Source: Artocarpus heterophyllus
Taxonomy: Eukaryota; Streptophyta; Magnoliopsida; Rosales; Moraceae
Direction of reading: 5' to 3'
Length of the DNA: 64,000 nt
Assembly (NCBI GenBank): GCA_025403435.1
Contig: JAJQZP010000429.1
Coordinates: 62,001-126,000 of the forward strand
The notes under the pieces: generated by a model
Database searches by the model: none
What the model saw: the letters and a program-made list of their open reading frames with translations, nothing else
Told to the model about the DNA's origin: nothing
Shown: piece after piece, positions 25,234-37,249 of the stretch
Position numbering within the stretch: the first letter of the stretch is position 1
Layout: each line of letters opens with the position of its first letter
Translations under genes and position numbers: made by a program

Positions 25234-27287
25234 TGGTGAGACTATAAAAGTGTACATTTTATAAGGCTAAAATTATTTAATTATGCTTTTATTTCTCGTT
25301 AAATCTTCTAATTAATATAATTTTTGTGTTGAACAGTATCTTTGTGTGTTAGTGTAAAAATATGTTTAAATATATTTTTTAGTGTGTTTTTATTTTTAAT
25401 AATATTTTTGGTAATTTTTGAAGTTACTTTGTATGTAAAATATTAGCTTAGTTTGAAAATAATTAAAACCATAAAAATAATGAGTGGTAATTTTATTTAG
25501 AATCTTAATATGTTTTATAGTATGTTTACATTTGTAAATATATTTAATAATATTTTTACTAATTTTTAAAATTATTTTCGAGGCTTAAAAATTATATGTG
25601 TGACAAACCAAAAGGCACCAAAATTTTAAAAGTTTGTAATTATTTTTAGTATGTTTTAATATAAAATAAATATTTTTAAAATTATTATAAATATTAAGCT
25701 TTTAAAATAATTAATTTTGTTCAATTTTCTATCTTTAGATTTGAAATCTTGCGGCAACATGGAGCAAAACGGCACAAAAACAAGCAAAATCGAACAAACG
25801 CTCAAGAAATTAATAAAAATTTAAATTCCAAAAAATGGGACACATGGCAACTTCAGAATCGTCCAATCATGTCGCTAGAAGATCCAGATCATCGGTTCAG
25901 GGACAATTGTCGCAACGTCATTACGCACAACAACCACTAGGACCTGCGTACGTGGAGTTGTCTCAAATGCATTCTAAATCAAGTGTATCCGTTTCCGTGT
26001 GTTCTTGATCAGCTTCCTGCTTTTGTCTGTCCGATTGGTTTTACTAGGTGAGATTCTATTGCCTAGATCAATTCTCGTGGTCCTAGTTATGTGCGCGAGT
26101 TTTAGACATGTGATCAACCCATGTCAGCATAATGGACGACTAAGATTAGGGCTTACTCGTGTAGTTCAACCCCGCGAAGCACTAGATTACTTTTGAAAAT
26201 TTGCTTTCTAAAGAATGCTGATCTGAATTAGGAAAAGTAGAAAAAAATAATGTTAAATATTAATTACTAAATTAATAAATAGTAATTTTTATTACTATAA
26301 AACTGAGGGCTTTGGCTTGAATTTTTCAAGCCTTTTTTTAGTTTCTTCAACATCCTCTTTCTAGAGGAAATGCCACTAGATCACTCTTCCGACCCTACTA
26401 AAAATAATAAAATAATACATAAATTAGTGTAGAGATTCTTGTGAGACAACGAGATAATCTTATATGTATAATACTCTGGTATAGTTTTTAACTCTATATC
26501 CTTGTTGTAATGTTTATATTTTTATAGAATAAATTATATTTTACTTGTTTTCAATGATTATTGTTAATGTTGTTATGCTGCCTATTTTTACATAAATTCA
26601 ATCATGCTTTCTTCATGTAATTTAGTTGTGTTGCATAATTAATATTAATAATAATGAAATAATACTTAATTTTATGGAATGTCTTTTACTAAAGTATGAC
26701 TTATTGTATTGTCGATTTTAAATATTTCATAAGACGAGGTTTTGTCAAAATTAATATAAAAATTTATTCCATTAAAATATATTAAATTTGATTTGTTGTT
26801 ATATTTTCTGTCTTAAAATAATGTTAATTATTATTGTAATGACATCGGTTATAATTTCATTATTAGTGCACCAAATTACTGCTGAGATGTAATTATTTTG
26901 TTACTTTTTATAGGAAAATCTTGGCATTATAGCTGGCTCTATTGTCGCTTTTGGTTGACTTATAAAAATAGTAATTGTGCTTGCAAATTAATGTGAAAAG
27001 ATATAATAAATCAAATGCTTTAGATAATTCATAATTAGAGTTAAAGTTCCATATCAATTACAAAACATACAAGGGATTCTCAAAGTTTTACCATTTTAAT
27101 TTATGTTTTAAAATGTTATTTTAAAATTTGCTAAAAATATTTGTTTTCTTTTAAATTTTGTTTTGAAAAATCCCTTTCTACTTAAAACTGAAAAGTTCAA
27201 TCTTTTAAAAACTAACCTCCTTGTAAATTTGACTACCCTTATTGTACCGCAAGCGGCAACGTTTAAAAAAACATTTTGCGCGATGCA
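25234..27287 (+). repeat. Athila-type 5' LTR
   Basis: It starts TGGTGAGACTATAAAAGTG and ends TTTTGCGCGATGCA, and its whole length aligns with 35,171-37,249 plus 46,877-46,919. The short frames inside it are not conserved between the two LTRs. Confidence 0.8.
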
Positions 27288-27296
27288 CTAAAAATT

Positions 27297-27314
27297 TGGT
27301 GTCATTGTCGAGGA
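27297..27314 (+). other. Athila-type primer binding site (tRNA-Asp)
   Basis: TGGTGTCATTGTCGAGGA differs from TGGCGCCGTTGCCGGGGA, the complement of the tRNA-Asp 3' end used by Athila elements, at five positions. All five are C-to-T or G-to-A, as expected from decay of methylated cytosines. Confidence 0.75.
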
Positions 27315-27970
27315 GTTGTCATTATTCTAGTAGATTGCTGAATTAAGTGAGAAACTAGGTAAGTACTCTGTCCTTGTCTTGTAAATGATGTAAATATTGC
27401 CATTTTAATTTTTAGGTTAATTTTTTTAGTTGAATATGTTACTATTCATGTAGGTCACTATTCACATACTATTCATTAAAAAATTAAAAAATTATCTAAA
27501 TTTTTTTTTTCTTTTTAATTATAGCCTGTATACTATTGTTGTCTGTTAGTTTTAGGTTTTGAACTTTGAAATAAAATTTCATAAAAATTTAGATCTAGGT
27601 TTTTCTATAAAAATAAATTGTAGTTTTATGAAAAGTATACTTTTAAGGAAGTTCAGTCTAGAGGCTGGTACTAGTTCGGAAGCCTTTCCTATAACCAGTT
27701 ACTTTTAGAGATTTTCCCAACACCAATCATTTTGGGAACGTTATTTTGACTAGGAGGTTGGTTTTTAAGGATGTTCCACCTCACCAATCTTTCCTAGGAA
27801 CGTCTTTCAAGCTTATAATTCTCAAAATCTACAAAATAAATTAGGTGGATGCTTTTCACTCGCTACTATATTCTTCCCAAATAAAGAAAAGCTAAGCATC
27901 TCATCTTTTGCTTATAAATTCAAAAAAATTAAAATAATAGTAAAAAATTATAAAATTAAAAAAAATTAAA
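27315..27970 (+). other. Athila-type untranslated leader
   Basis: AT-rich non-coding DNA between primer site and gag. I see no conserved motif in it. Confidence 0.6.
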
Positions 27971-29590
27971 AGAGAAACATTTAGGATTAATGCTTTGACA
28001 TAGAGACATATTAGGTCAATTTGCCAAGGCTCCAGACTTAAGAAACGCTAATGAAAAATTGTCAAACTTTTCTCTACCTTCTCCATCTTCATCAACCATT
28101 CTTTTAAATCTGTTTGCAGTGGCTCAAGTCAGCAAGAATCCTCAAAGAATGTTAATCAAAAATTTCATGCACTTGACTTGTATTATGTTTCCTCTAAATC
28201 TATCACAATAAGACTTCAAGCTAGGCATGATTCAACTTTTGCCAACCATTTTCAGATTAGAAAGCAAAATCCTTATACATTGAATTTGAGGAAGTTGTTG
28301 CCACTTTCCACAACCACCCTAACATTCTGATTCCATTAAATCGAATCATCGAATGATATAACAACTACTTTCTTTGATAAATATTACCCATATCAAAAGA
28401 CCAACTATCTCAAAAAACAAATTTTGACTTTTTTCTAGAATAGTCACGAAAATTTCTATAAACCTTGGGAAAGGTTCAAAGATTTGTTAAGTCAATGTCC
28501 TCACAATGGTTACGAAAATCAGCGTCTTGTCAGTTTCTTCTACAAAGGACTCACAAGTCATGATCATCAATGTTTAAAAGTGATGTGCAATAAAATTTTT
28601 TTACACAAGGATCCTGAAGAGCCTAGGGAATTTCTTGATGAATTTGCTGAAAAAGTTCCTTTATGGGCTAAATTAGATAATACTAAAAGTAGTAATAGGT
28701 CCTGATCAACTGGAAATCATCAATTGAGAGAAAAGGATAACTACAACCTTAGGATTCAAGTTGAAAAATCTCACAAGGGAGCTAGAAATCATCAAAGCAA
28801 AGAATGAGAGAAGAAAGTTAGGCTGTCACAAGAGCTGAATCGCAAGCAACAAATTTTATGACTAAAAGGGATAAGCAACTTCAAGATTATCAAGCTTATT
28901 AGGAAATGATATAATTATACGAGGAACAATTTAATACCTTAGGGGCATATCATAAGCCTTATACTCCTTATCCCAAAATTTTAAATCCTGATGGAAGAAA
29001 CAATCAACATGAGGAATTCAAATCAAGCATTGTTCATCTGGAAACAATGGGTAATTCAACAAGAAGTACATCCATAAAGAGAATATGCAGATCCTCAACA
29101 TGATCCACATCCATCAAGTAAGTATCTTAAGGATACATTGGAAGCATTCATTAAGGCAGAAAGCAAGTCAACTCAGAAGTTTGAAGCTGTTTTCACACAA
29201 CTTGCAAAAGATAGTAAGGAATTCAAAAGTCAAATTTTGAGATTAATTGAAACTTCAGCCACTCAAGAACATGAAAAATGTTCATCTCAAACTTAGGTCC
29301 TTTCAGAAAGACAAAACATGAGACAAACCTTTAACATTGAAGAGAAAAATGATGAAGAGGTTAGTCATGTTGCCACTTGCAGCAGTAAATTATTGGAAAA
29401 TTCATCAAACACTACAGATACGGGTAGTGAAAAAATTGTTCCCCAAAGACAAGAAGAAGTCAAAAAGCTTCCGATAAAGGCTCTTTTCCCCCAAGCTCTT
29501 CAATCCACTAAGAAAGTACCGAAAAATTATGAACAAATTTTAGAACACTAGAGGCAAGTTCAGATCGACCTTCCTCTCTTACAAATAATC
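27971..29590 (+). pseudogene. gag: Athila-type gag remnant
   Basis: The central Retrotrans_gag block is clear at about 28,375-28,700. It reads KYYPYQKTNYLKKQILTFF, then NFYKPWERFKDLL, then CPHNGYENQRLVSFFYKGLT, a pattern typical of Athila gag. The block is preceded by a degraded N-terminal part. It is followed by a charged, glutamine-rich region in several frames, with an open piece at 29,318-29,548 ending in KKVPKNYEQILEH. At least five stops or frameshifts are visible. The exact start cannot be placed. Confidence 0.75.
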
Positions 29591-30170
29591 ATACAAGTGC
29601 TGGCTTATGCCAAAGTTATGACAGACTTGTGCACTATGAAAAGGAAGCATGTCACAACGATTGCATTTTTTACTAAGCAATTACGTGTAGTTCTTGAGTA
29701 AAGAGCACCGATCAAGTACATAGATCTCAGATGTCTCACAATCACTTGTCACATACCCCCCATGAAATCACTCAAGCTTGTTAGACTTAGGAGCAAGCAT
29801 CAATCTCATGTCTTATTCGATTTACTCGCAACTAGGACTTGGAGAGATTAAACCTGCATCTATGGTCTTGCAATTGACAGATTGATCCATCAAGGAACCA
29901 CGAGGGATAGTAGAAAATGTTTTGTTGGAAGTTGATAAGTTTTATTACCCCTTTGGATTTTCTCTTCTATGACACTCAATGTGAGGTGAACATGGAATCA
30001 AAAATTCCTATCATTCTCAGAAGACCTTTCTTAGTCAGAAGCTAATGCTCTCATTAACTATAGAAATGGTCTCATGAAAATCTCTTTTAGAAACATGACT
30101 CTTGAAATGAGTTTTTTCCATTTTGGGAAGCAATTTCGAAGTATTGATGTTTTTACACTAAAATCATTAA
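29591..30170 (+). pseudogene. Athila-type aspartic protease remnant
   Basis: The frame reads QVQIDLPLLQIIIQVLAYAKV near 29,552-29,620, the usual segment before Athila protease. The active-site block LDLGASINLMSYSIYSQLGL follows at 29,781-29,840, and its DLGAS motif is intact. Downstream the frame shifts and has stops, so the domain is not made. Confidence 0.75.
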
Positions 30171-31720
30171 CAAATCTATTCCAGAAGAATTTCTAACGTG
30201 TAGCAATGTGCTTGAAGAAATCTTCCAAAGTTCTGAACTTGGAAATCTTGATTCCATTTTTTATAACATTCATTGGACAAAGGAACAAAGTTTTGACAAC
30301 CATGTTTTGAAAAGTTGTTAATGGAAGAAAAAAATCCAAAACCATCAACTGAAGAAATCCTAAAAATTAAGTTAACCCAACTTTCTAAAGGACTAAAACA
30401 TGCATTCTTGGGAGCCGATGATTCTTTTCCTGTCATCATCTCATCCAAACTCGATGAATCACAAGAGCAATGGTTAATTAACATGTTGCATGATCACAAA
30501 ACTACATTGGGTTGGATAATAGCTGATATCAAGGGTGTTAGTCCCTTGATTTACTTTCATCATATTCAATTGGAAGAAGGTGCTAACCCAAGAAGAGATC
30601 CTCAAAGAAGACTGAACCCAACAATGAAAGAAGTTATGAAGAATGAAGTTTTGAAACTGTTAAATACGGGTATCATTTATCCCATTGTAGACAGTAAACG
30701 GGTCAGTCCAACTCATGTTATACCTAAGAAATCAGGTGTAACTGTGATTAAAATAAGAAAGGAGATCTTGTTCCTACAAGAGTTACCACTAGATGGTGTA
30801 TGTGCATTGATTATCAAAAGTTGAATGCCACCACCAATGAAGACCATTTCCCACCCCCATTAATTGAGCAAATCTTAGAGCGTGTAGTTGGTGATCCTTT
30901 TTATTGCATTCTCGATGGATATACAGGTTACTGTCAGATTGAGATAATATTAGAAGATCAAGAAAATATCACATTTTCATGCCCTTTTGGTACTTATGCT
31001 TTCTGATGTATGCCATTTGGACTTTGAAATGCTCCTACTACATTTCAAAAAGGTATGACGTGTATTTTTAGTTCGATGGTTGAGAAGATAATGGAAGTTT
31101 TCATGAATGACTTTACTATTTTCGGTGATTCATTTGACATATGCTTGCTTAACTTGAAAGCTATTTTAAAAAGATGTGAAGAGAAAGGCCTTGTGTTTAA
31201 TTGGAAAAAATGTCATCTTATGGTTTCATCTAGCATAGTTCTTGGACATATTATCTCTGAAAAAAGAATCGAAGTTGATCCAGCTAATATTAAACTCATT
31301 TCAGACATGGCCACTCCTGAGATTGTTAGAGATATTTGATCTTTTCTTAGACATGTTGGATTTTATCAAATGTTCATTCAGAATATTTTAGCCACGTAAA
31401 GACCATTATGTAACCTTGTGGTGAAAGATGCAGTGTTCGAATAGATGAAAGAAGTGAAGATTCTTTTAGAACACTGATATCTAAGCTAACTTTTGCACTT
31501 ATCATACAAATCCCCTTATTGGAGTTTACCATTTGAAGTCATGTGTGATGTAAGCAATTACACTATAGGAGCCGTTTTAGGTCAACGAAGGGAAGGAAAA
31601 CCCTTTGTAATGTATTACATAAATAGAACTTTGAACAACAATCAAATGAATTACTCGACTACAGAAAGAGAGTTACTTCCGATAGTATTTTCTGCTTAAC
31701 AAGTTTTGTTCATATCTAAT
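30171..31720 (+). pseudogene. pol: Athila-type reverse transcriptase and start of RNase H, inactivated
   Basis: The frame 30,315-30,822 carries the RT N-terminal part (WLINMLHDHKTTLGWIIADI, then SPTHVIPKKSGVTVI). The frame 30,800-31,003 carries CIDYQKLNATT and CILDGYTGYCQI. The frame 31,055-31,336 carries the catalytic box as FMNDF, with asparagine (31,106-31,108) where Athila elements have FMDDF. It then continues with VLGHIISEKRIEVDPANI. The RNase H-like connection (YWSLPFEVMCDVSNYTIGAVLGQR) follows at 31,493-31,699. Frame changes between the pieces and the lost aspartate show that it is inactive. Confidence 0.85.
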
Positions 31721-33215
31721 CGGTTCACCTATCACTATTTTCACTAATCATTTAGCCCTTAAGTATTTCTTTCCTAAAAAGCATGCTAAGGGTTGACCTA
31801 TTAGATGGATCCTTCATCCACAAAGAATTTGATTTGACTATTAAGAATAAGAAAGGAGTTGAGAAAGTGGTAGCTGACCATTTATCTTATTTGGAATTCA
31901 ATGATTTTGTCGATGGCCTACCAATTCATGATGAATTTCCTAATGAACATCTGTTCTTTATCATCAAGTTACCTTGTCACGTACACATTGTCAATTACTT
32001 AACAACTAGAGAAATTCCATCTGTTTGAAATCTATAAGACAAAAAAAAGTTTTTAATTGAAGTACTTAACTTTTATTGGGATGACCCTTACCTTTTCAAA
32101 TATTGTTGTGATCAAATCATGAGACATTGTATTCTTGAAGATGAAGTGTTTTGTGTCTTTAAACGCTGTCATAGTGATGCATGTAGTGGTCATTTTTCTA
32201 TAATGTGGTCTTTATAGACCCACTTTGTTTAAAGACACTTATCACTATTTTCGTTCTTGTGAAAATTGTCAAAAGTTAGGTACTTGTTCAGTCACCATAT
32301 GAGGCCTCTAAACCTAATTATCCTAATAGAAATATTTGATTGTTAGGGAATAGAATTTATGGGACCCTTTCCACCATCTTCTGGGTACCTTTACATCCTC
32401 CTTGCCGTGAACTATATCTCAAAATGGGTTGAAGCCATAGCATGTCACTTCAATGATAACATAACTGTTATAAAGTTCTTGAATAAAAAATGTGTTATCT
32501 AGGCATGGTATGATCAATAATCAAGGCACACATTTTTATAGCCATTCTTTTGAAGTTCTAATGCGAAAGTATAATGTGATTCATAAAATTTCAATTGCCA
32601 ATCGTCCACAGACAAGTAGTCAAGCTAAGTTAGCAAATTGGGAGATCAAACCAATTTTAGAAAAAATGGCAAACCTAAATTACAAAGATTGGTCTTCACT
32701 ACTTCAAGACGCACTCTGGGCATACCATATTGCTTACAAAGCTCCATTAGACATGTCTTCCCATAGGTTTATTTTTAGAAAATCCTATCATTTACCTATA
32801 GGACTTAAACATAAAGCTTATTGGGCTATTAAAGCTCTCAACTTTGATCTTAGTGCCGTAGGTATTGAGCGGAAACTTTAACTCTCTTAACTTGAGGAAT
32901 TGAGAAATGATATTTATAACAATTCATGGGTTTGCAAAGCAAATATGAAAGCAATTCATGACAACCGATTTTGAGGAAGAACTTTAAGCCAAATCAATGG
33001 ACCATCTTTATGAATCCTGTCTCCATCTTCATCCTGGTAAGTTGAAATCACGATGGACTAGTCCACACATTGTGAAATAAGTTTTCTCAAATGTTGTTTA
33101 AATAGAAGATTTGAATGATGGAAAGATACTCAGAATAAATGGCAAAGACTAAAAAGCTATACATAATGAATAACTGAGCATGAAGAGTTAGCACCGGTAT
33201 ACCAACCTTGAGTAG
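31721..33215 (+). pseudogene. pol: Athila-type RNase H end and integrase, inactivated
   Basis: RNase H ends in the frame 31,783-32,025 (LLDGSFIHKEFDLTIKNKKG, then VADHLSYLEF). A degraded zinc region (CVFKRCHSDACSGHFS) lies near 32,150. The integrase core begins near 32,335 with GIEFMGPFPPSSGYLYILLAV and KWVEAIACHF. The second catalytic aspartate is asparagine (32,519-32,521) and the catalytic glutamate is lysine (32,627-32,629), within an open stretch 32,492-32,878. The C-terminal part HPGKLKSRWTSPHIV lies near 33,030-33,085. No env-like frame follows. Confidence 0.85.
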
Positions 33216-35170
33216 TTTCTTTCACTTTCATTTGTATATATTTATTTTTATGCTTTGTTTTCTTAAACTTCGTATTTCTTAAACTATCATTAAAAATCCT
33301 GAAAGTTGAAATTAAAAATTAAAAATAAGTACTTTTAAATAGCTAAGATTAAGGATGATATAGTCATTGTGATTAGTAGATACTACGCATTTGCAGCCTC
33401 TTGAATCACATTTTAAGGAATTTGTGGATAAAAGTGATTTTAATTTTCAGATCAAAAAAATAAAGTCTTGGAAATCTGACTTTAAACAACCCAGTTTGTA
33501 ATATATCATTGTGTGTTTATTTTAGTTTGGTTTGTTAAACTAGTTAGAGATCATCTCTATAGTTATGCTGATTTAGGTAATATTTTTGCTATTTTTACTA
33601 TACATTGGGGACAAAGTACAAATTAGGTTGGGGGGAGAGGCTGTGCAAAATTGTGTCAAAATTTTTTATTTTTGTTCAACTTTTTCAATCTTTGATCTAA
33701 ATTGTGTGGGTTTGTAAAAATTTTTCATTTTTGTGTATCATTCTATGAGTTTTTGTTAGCTATGTGTGTCATTAAAAAGAAAAATCTAAAAAATTGTGTT
33801 TTGTAAATTAGTTTCTTAGTAATTAATGTGACTATTTTATTTTGATTTCTGAATTTCATATTAATGTAATATCATTTTCTATTCTTTGAATTGTCTAACT
33901 TTATAGACTCTTAAAACATAATTTTTATTTAACATTTTTATGTATTTATTTTTCAAGGTGTTTGTAAGCCATTCTTTTCACACACACAAAATAATGATTA
34001 ATTGTAGTGGTAAGTCAAAGCTATGAATATTTGAATTTTGTTATTTGTTTAAATGAACAATTAAGGGCAGTAACATTTTTGAAACTAATCAATTAATCAA
34101 TCAATTAAATAAATTAATAAATAAATAAATGATAAATTAAAAACAGAAATAAATAAATAATGTGCAAAGTATGAAAATTAATGAATAAAAGTTGGATAAG
34201 TTTTGCTTCGTAGTCTCTTTAACTCGAGTAAGTAAGTTCTACAGGATGTTTCGACACCTAGTATCTTAGGCCAAGTGGTCTAGGAATCACTGATCCAAAG
34301 CTCGCTAAATGGGTTTAAAAACCTTAAGAGAGCCGGGCATTGCACTATCCACAACTATTACAAATTTTATTTAATTTTTCATTATATTTCTATTTTATGT
34401 TTATGCTCTTACTTGTTATAATCAATAATTTTAAAGTATTGTTGCCTGCAAAAGTAATTTGAAGCCAAATAACATAACAGTTTTATTTTAGTTTTTGATA
34501 AAACTTCATAATTATGTATTATCTTTGTGCATTAAGTCTGGCTTATATATATTCTGTTAAATAGAATATAAACTGTGTAAATAAAAAGTTTAGTTTTGTT
34601 ATTTATCTAGTTAGGTGAGTTAAATTAGAGTCAAATGGTTTGCATTGTATGGATATCCAGTAAATTATTTCAAAATCAAATCGCTTTAATTGCTAGAGAC
34701 TAGCAATAAGTTAGTTAGAGAGCCGGACATTGCACTATCAAATAGCTCGCTAAATGGGTTTAAAAAACCTTAAGAGAGTCGGACATTGCACTATCCGCAA
34801 CTATTATAAATTTAATTTAATTTTTCATTATATTTCTATTTTATGTTTCTGCTTTTAATTGTTATAATCAATAATTTAAAGTGTTGCTGCTTGCAGAAGT
34901 AATTTGAAGCAAAATAACATAACGATTTTATTTTTAGTTTTTGATAAAACTTCATAATTATTTATTATCTTTGTGCATTAAGTCTGGCTTATATACATTC
35001 TGTTAAATAGCATATAGACTGTTTAAATAAAAATTTTAGTTTTGTTATTTATCTAGTTAGGTGAGTTAAACTAGAGTTAAATGGTTTGCATTGTATGGAT
35101 ATCCAGTAAATCATTTCAAAATCAAATTACTTTAATTGCTAGGGACTAGTAATAAGTTGGTTAGAGGGTG
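33216..35170 (+). other. Athila-type 3' non-coding region with purine tract
   Basis: Non-coding DNA. The block ACATTGGGGACAAAGTAC at 33,602, followed by TTGGGGGGAGAGG near 33,629, is the element-wide motif found after integrase in Athila/Tat elements. The rest is AT-rich, and its last 870 bp are a direct duplication (34,300-35,168). Confidence 0.65.
34300..35168 (+). repeat. Direct duplication of about 445 bp
   Basis: Copy 1 (34,300-34,744) and copy 2 (34,745-35,168) both start GCTCGCTAAATGGGTTTAAAA. They share 'cattaagtctggcttatata', 'gtatggatatccagtaaat' and an end 'gcaataagttagttagag'. They differ at scattered sites, so the duplication is not recent. Confidence 0.9.
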
Positions 35171-37249
35171 TGATGAGACTGTAAAAGTATACATTTCTGA
35201 AAGTTAAAAACAATTAATCATATTTTTATTTCCCGTTAAATCCTCTAATTAATAGGATTTTTGTGGTAAACAGTATTTTTGTATGTTAGAGTAAAAATAG
35301 CTTTAAATATGTGTTTTTAGTATTTTTTATAGTAAATAATATTTTTGGTAATTTTTAGAGTTATTTTCATATGTAAAATATTAGTTTAGTTTGAAATTAA
35401 TTAAAACCGTAAAAAATAATAAATGGTAATTTTATTTTGAGTCTTAATATGTTTTAAGTTTGTAAATATATTTTATAATATTTTTAGTAATTTGTAAAAA
35501 TATTTTTGAGTCCTAAAAATGATATATGTGGCAAACTGAATGGGACCAAAATTTTAGAAGTTTGTAATAATTTTTAGTGTTTTTTTAATGTAAAACAAAT
35601 ATTTTTAAAATTATAATAAATATTAAGTTTATAAAATAATTAATTTTATTTCAATTTTCTATCTTTAGATTTGAAATCTAGTAGAAAAACAAAGCAAATG
35701 GCACTAAAATGGGCAAAATCAGCCAAGAAATACTCAAGAAATAAATAAAAATTTGAATTCTAAAAAATGGGACACGTGGTACATATAGAATCGTCCGATC
35801 ACTTAGCCAGAAGATCCGGACTGTCGATTGAGGGACAGTTGCACGCAATGACACAGTTGCCGCAATGTCATTGCGTGCAACAGCCACTCGAGCCCGTGCA
35901 CATGGAGGTGTCTTATATGCGTTCCAGATCAGGTGCATCCATTGTACGATGTTCTCAGTCAGCTTACTGCTTCTGTCTACCCGATTGATTTACGATGTGA
36001 TATTCTATAGCCTAGTTCAACTCTCCCGATCCCAGTTATGTGCGCGAGTTCCATCCGTGTGATCAGCCTATTTCAACGCAATAGATAATTGAGTAAGATT
36101 GTGGCTTACTCGTGCAGCTTAGCCCACCAAAGCATTGGATTTCTTTCGAAAATTTTCATTCTAAAGAATGCTAATCTGAATGAGAAAAAAAATAGAAAAA
36201 AAATAATTAAAAATTCAAACAAGTTGCTCTAAATAATAACAAAATTTTAATAAATAGTAATTTTCATTACTATAAATACTAAGGCCTTTGATCTCGGTTA
36301 TTCAAGCCTTTTCTTTTTTTTTTTATTTTATTTGCTGAGCTTATAGCTCAACAATATTCTCTTTCAAGGGGAGAGCTATTAAAGCACTCCTTAAACCCCA
36401 TCAAAAATAATAAAATAATATCTAAATTAGTGTAAAGATTTTGGTAAGGTAGAGAGATAGTTTTGTATGTATAATATTCTTGTATGGTTTTTAACTCTAT
36501 ATCCGTATTGTAATGTTTATATTTTTATAGAATAAATTATATTTTACATGTTTTTAATGATTATTGTTAATATTGTTATGTTGCCCATTTTTACATAAAT
36601 TCAGTCATATTTTTTTATGTAATTTATTTGTGTTGCATAATTAATATCAACAATAATAAAATAATGCTTAATTTTATAGAATGTCTTTTAATGTAGTATG
36701 GCTTATTATATTGTCGATTTTAGATATTTCATAAGACAAGATTCTGTCAAAATTAATGTAAAAATTTATTCCATTAAAATATTTTATTTTTAATATGTTG
36801 TTACCTTTTCTATCTTAGAATTATGTTAATTATAATTATAGTGACAGCGATTATAATTTTCATAATTAGTGCACTAAATTACTAGTGAAAGGTAATTATA
36901 TTACTATTTTTTATAGGAAAACCTTACTGCATTATGCTTGCTATATTGTCACTTTTGGTTGACTTATAAAAATAGTAATTGTGCTTGCAAATTAATAGGA
37001 AAAGATATAATAAATTAAATGTTTTGAAATTTCATAATTCAAGTTAAAATTTCATATCAATCATGAAACATACAAGAGATTCTTGAAGCTTTACCGTTTT
37101 AATTTTATGTTTTGAAAGTCTTTTTTTAAAATTTGCTAAAAATATTTTTTTCTTTTAAATTTTGTTTTGAAAAATTCCTTTCCATCCAAAACCAAAAAAT
37201 TTTAATTTTTCAAAAACCCATCTTCTTGTAGATTCTATTGGCCTTACTG
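35171..37249 (+). repeat. Athila-type 3' LTR, main part
   Basis: It starts TGATGAGACTGTAAAAG and aligns with the 5' LTR at 25,234. It is interrupted 48 bp before its end by copia B at the TACTG target site (37,245-37,249). Confidence 0.85.
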
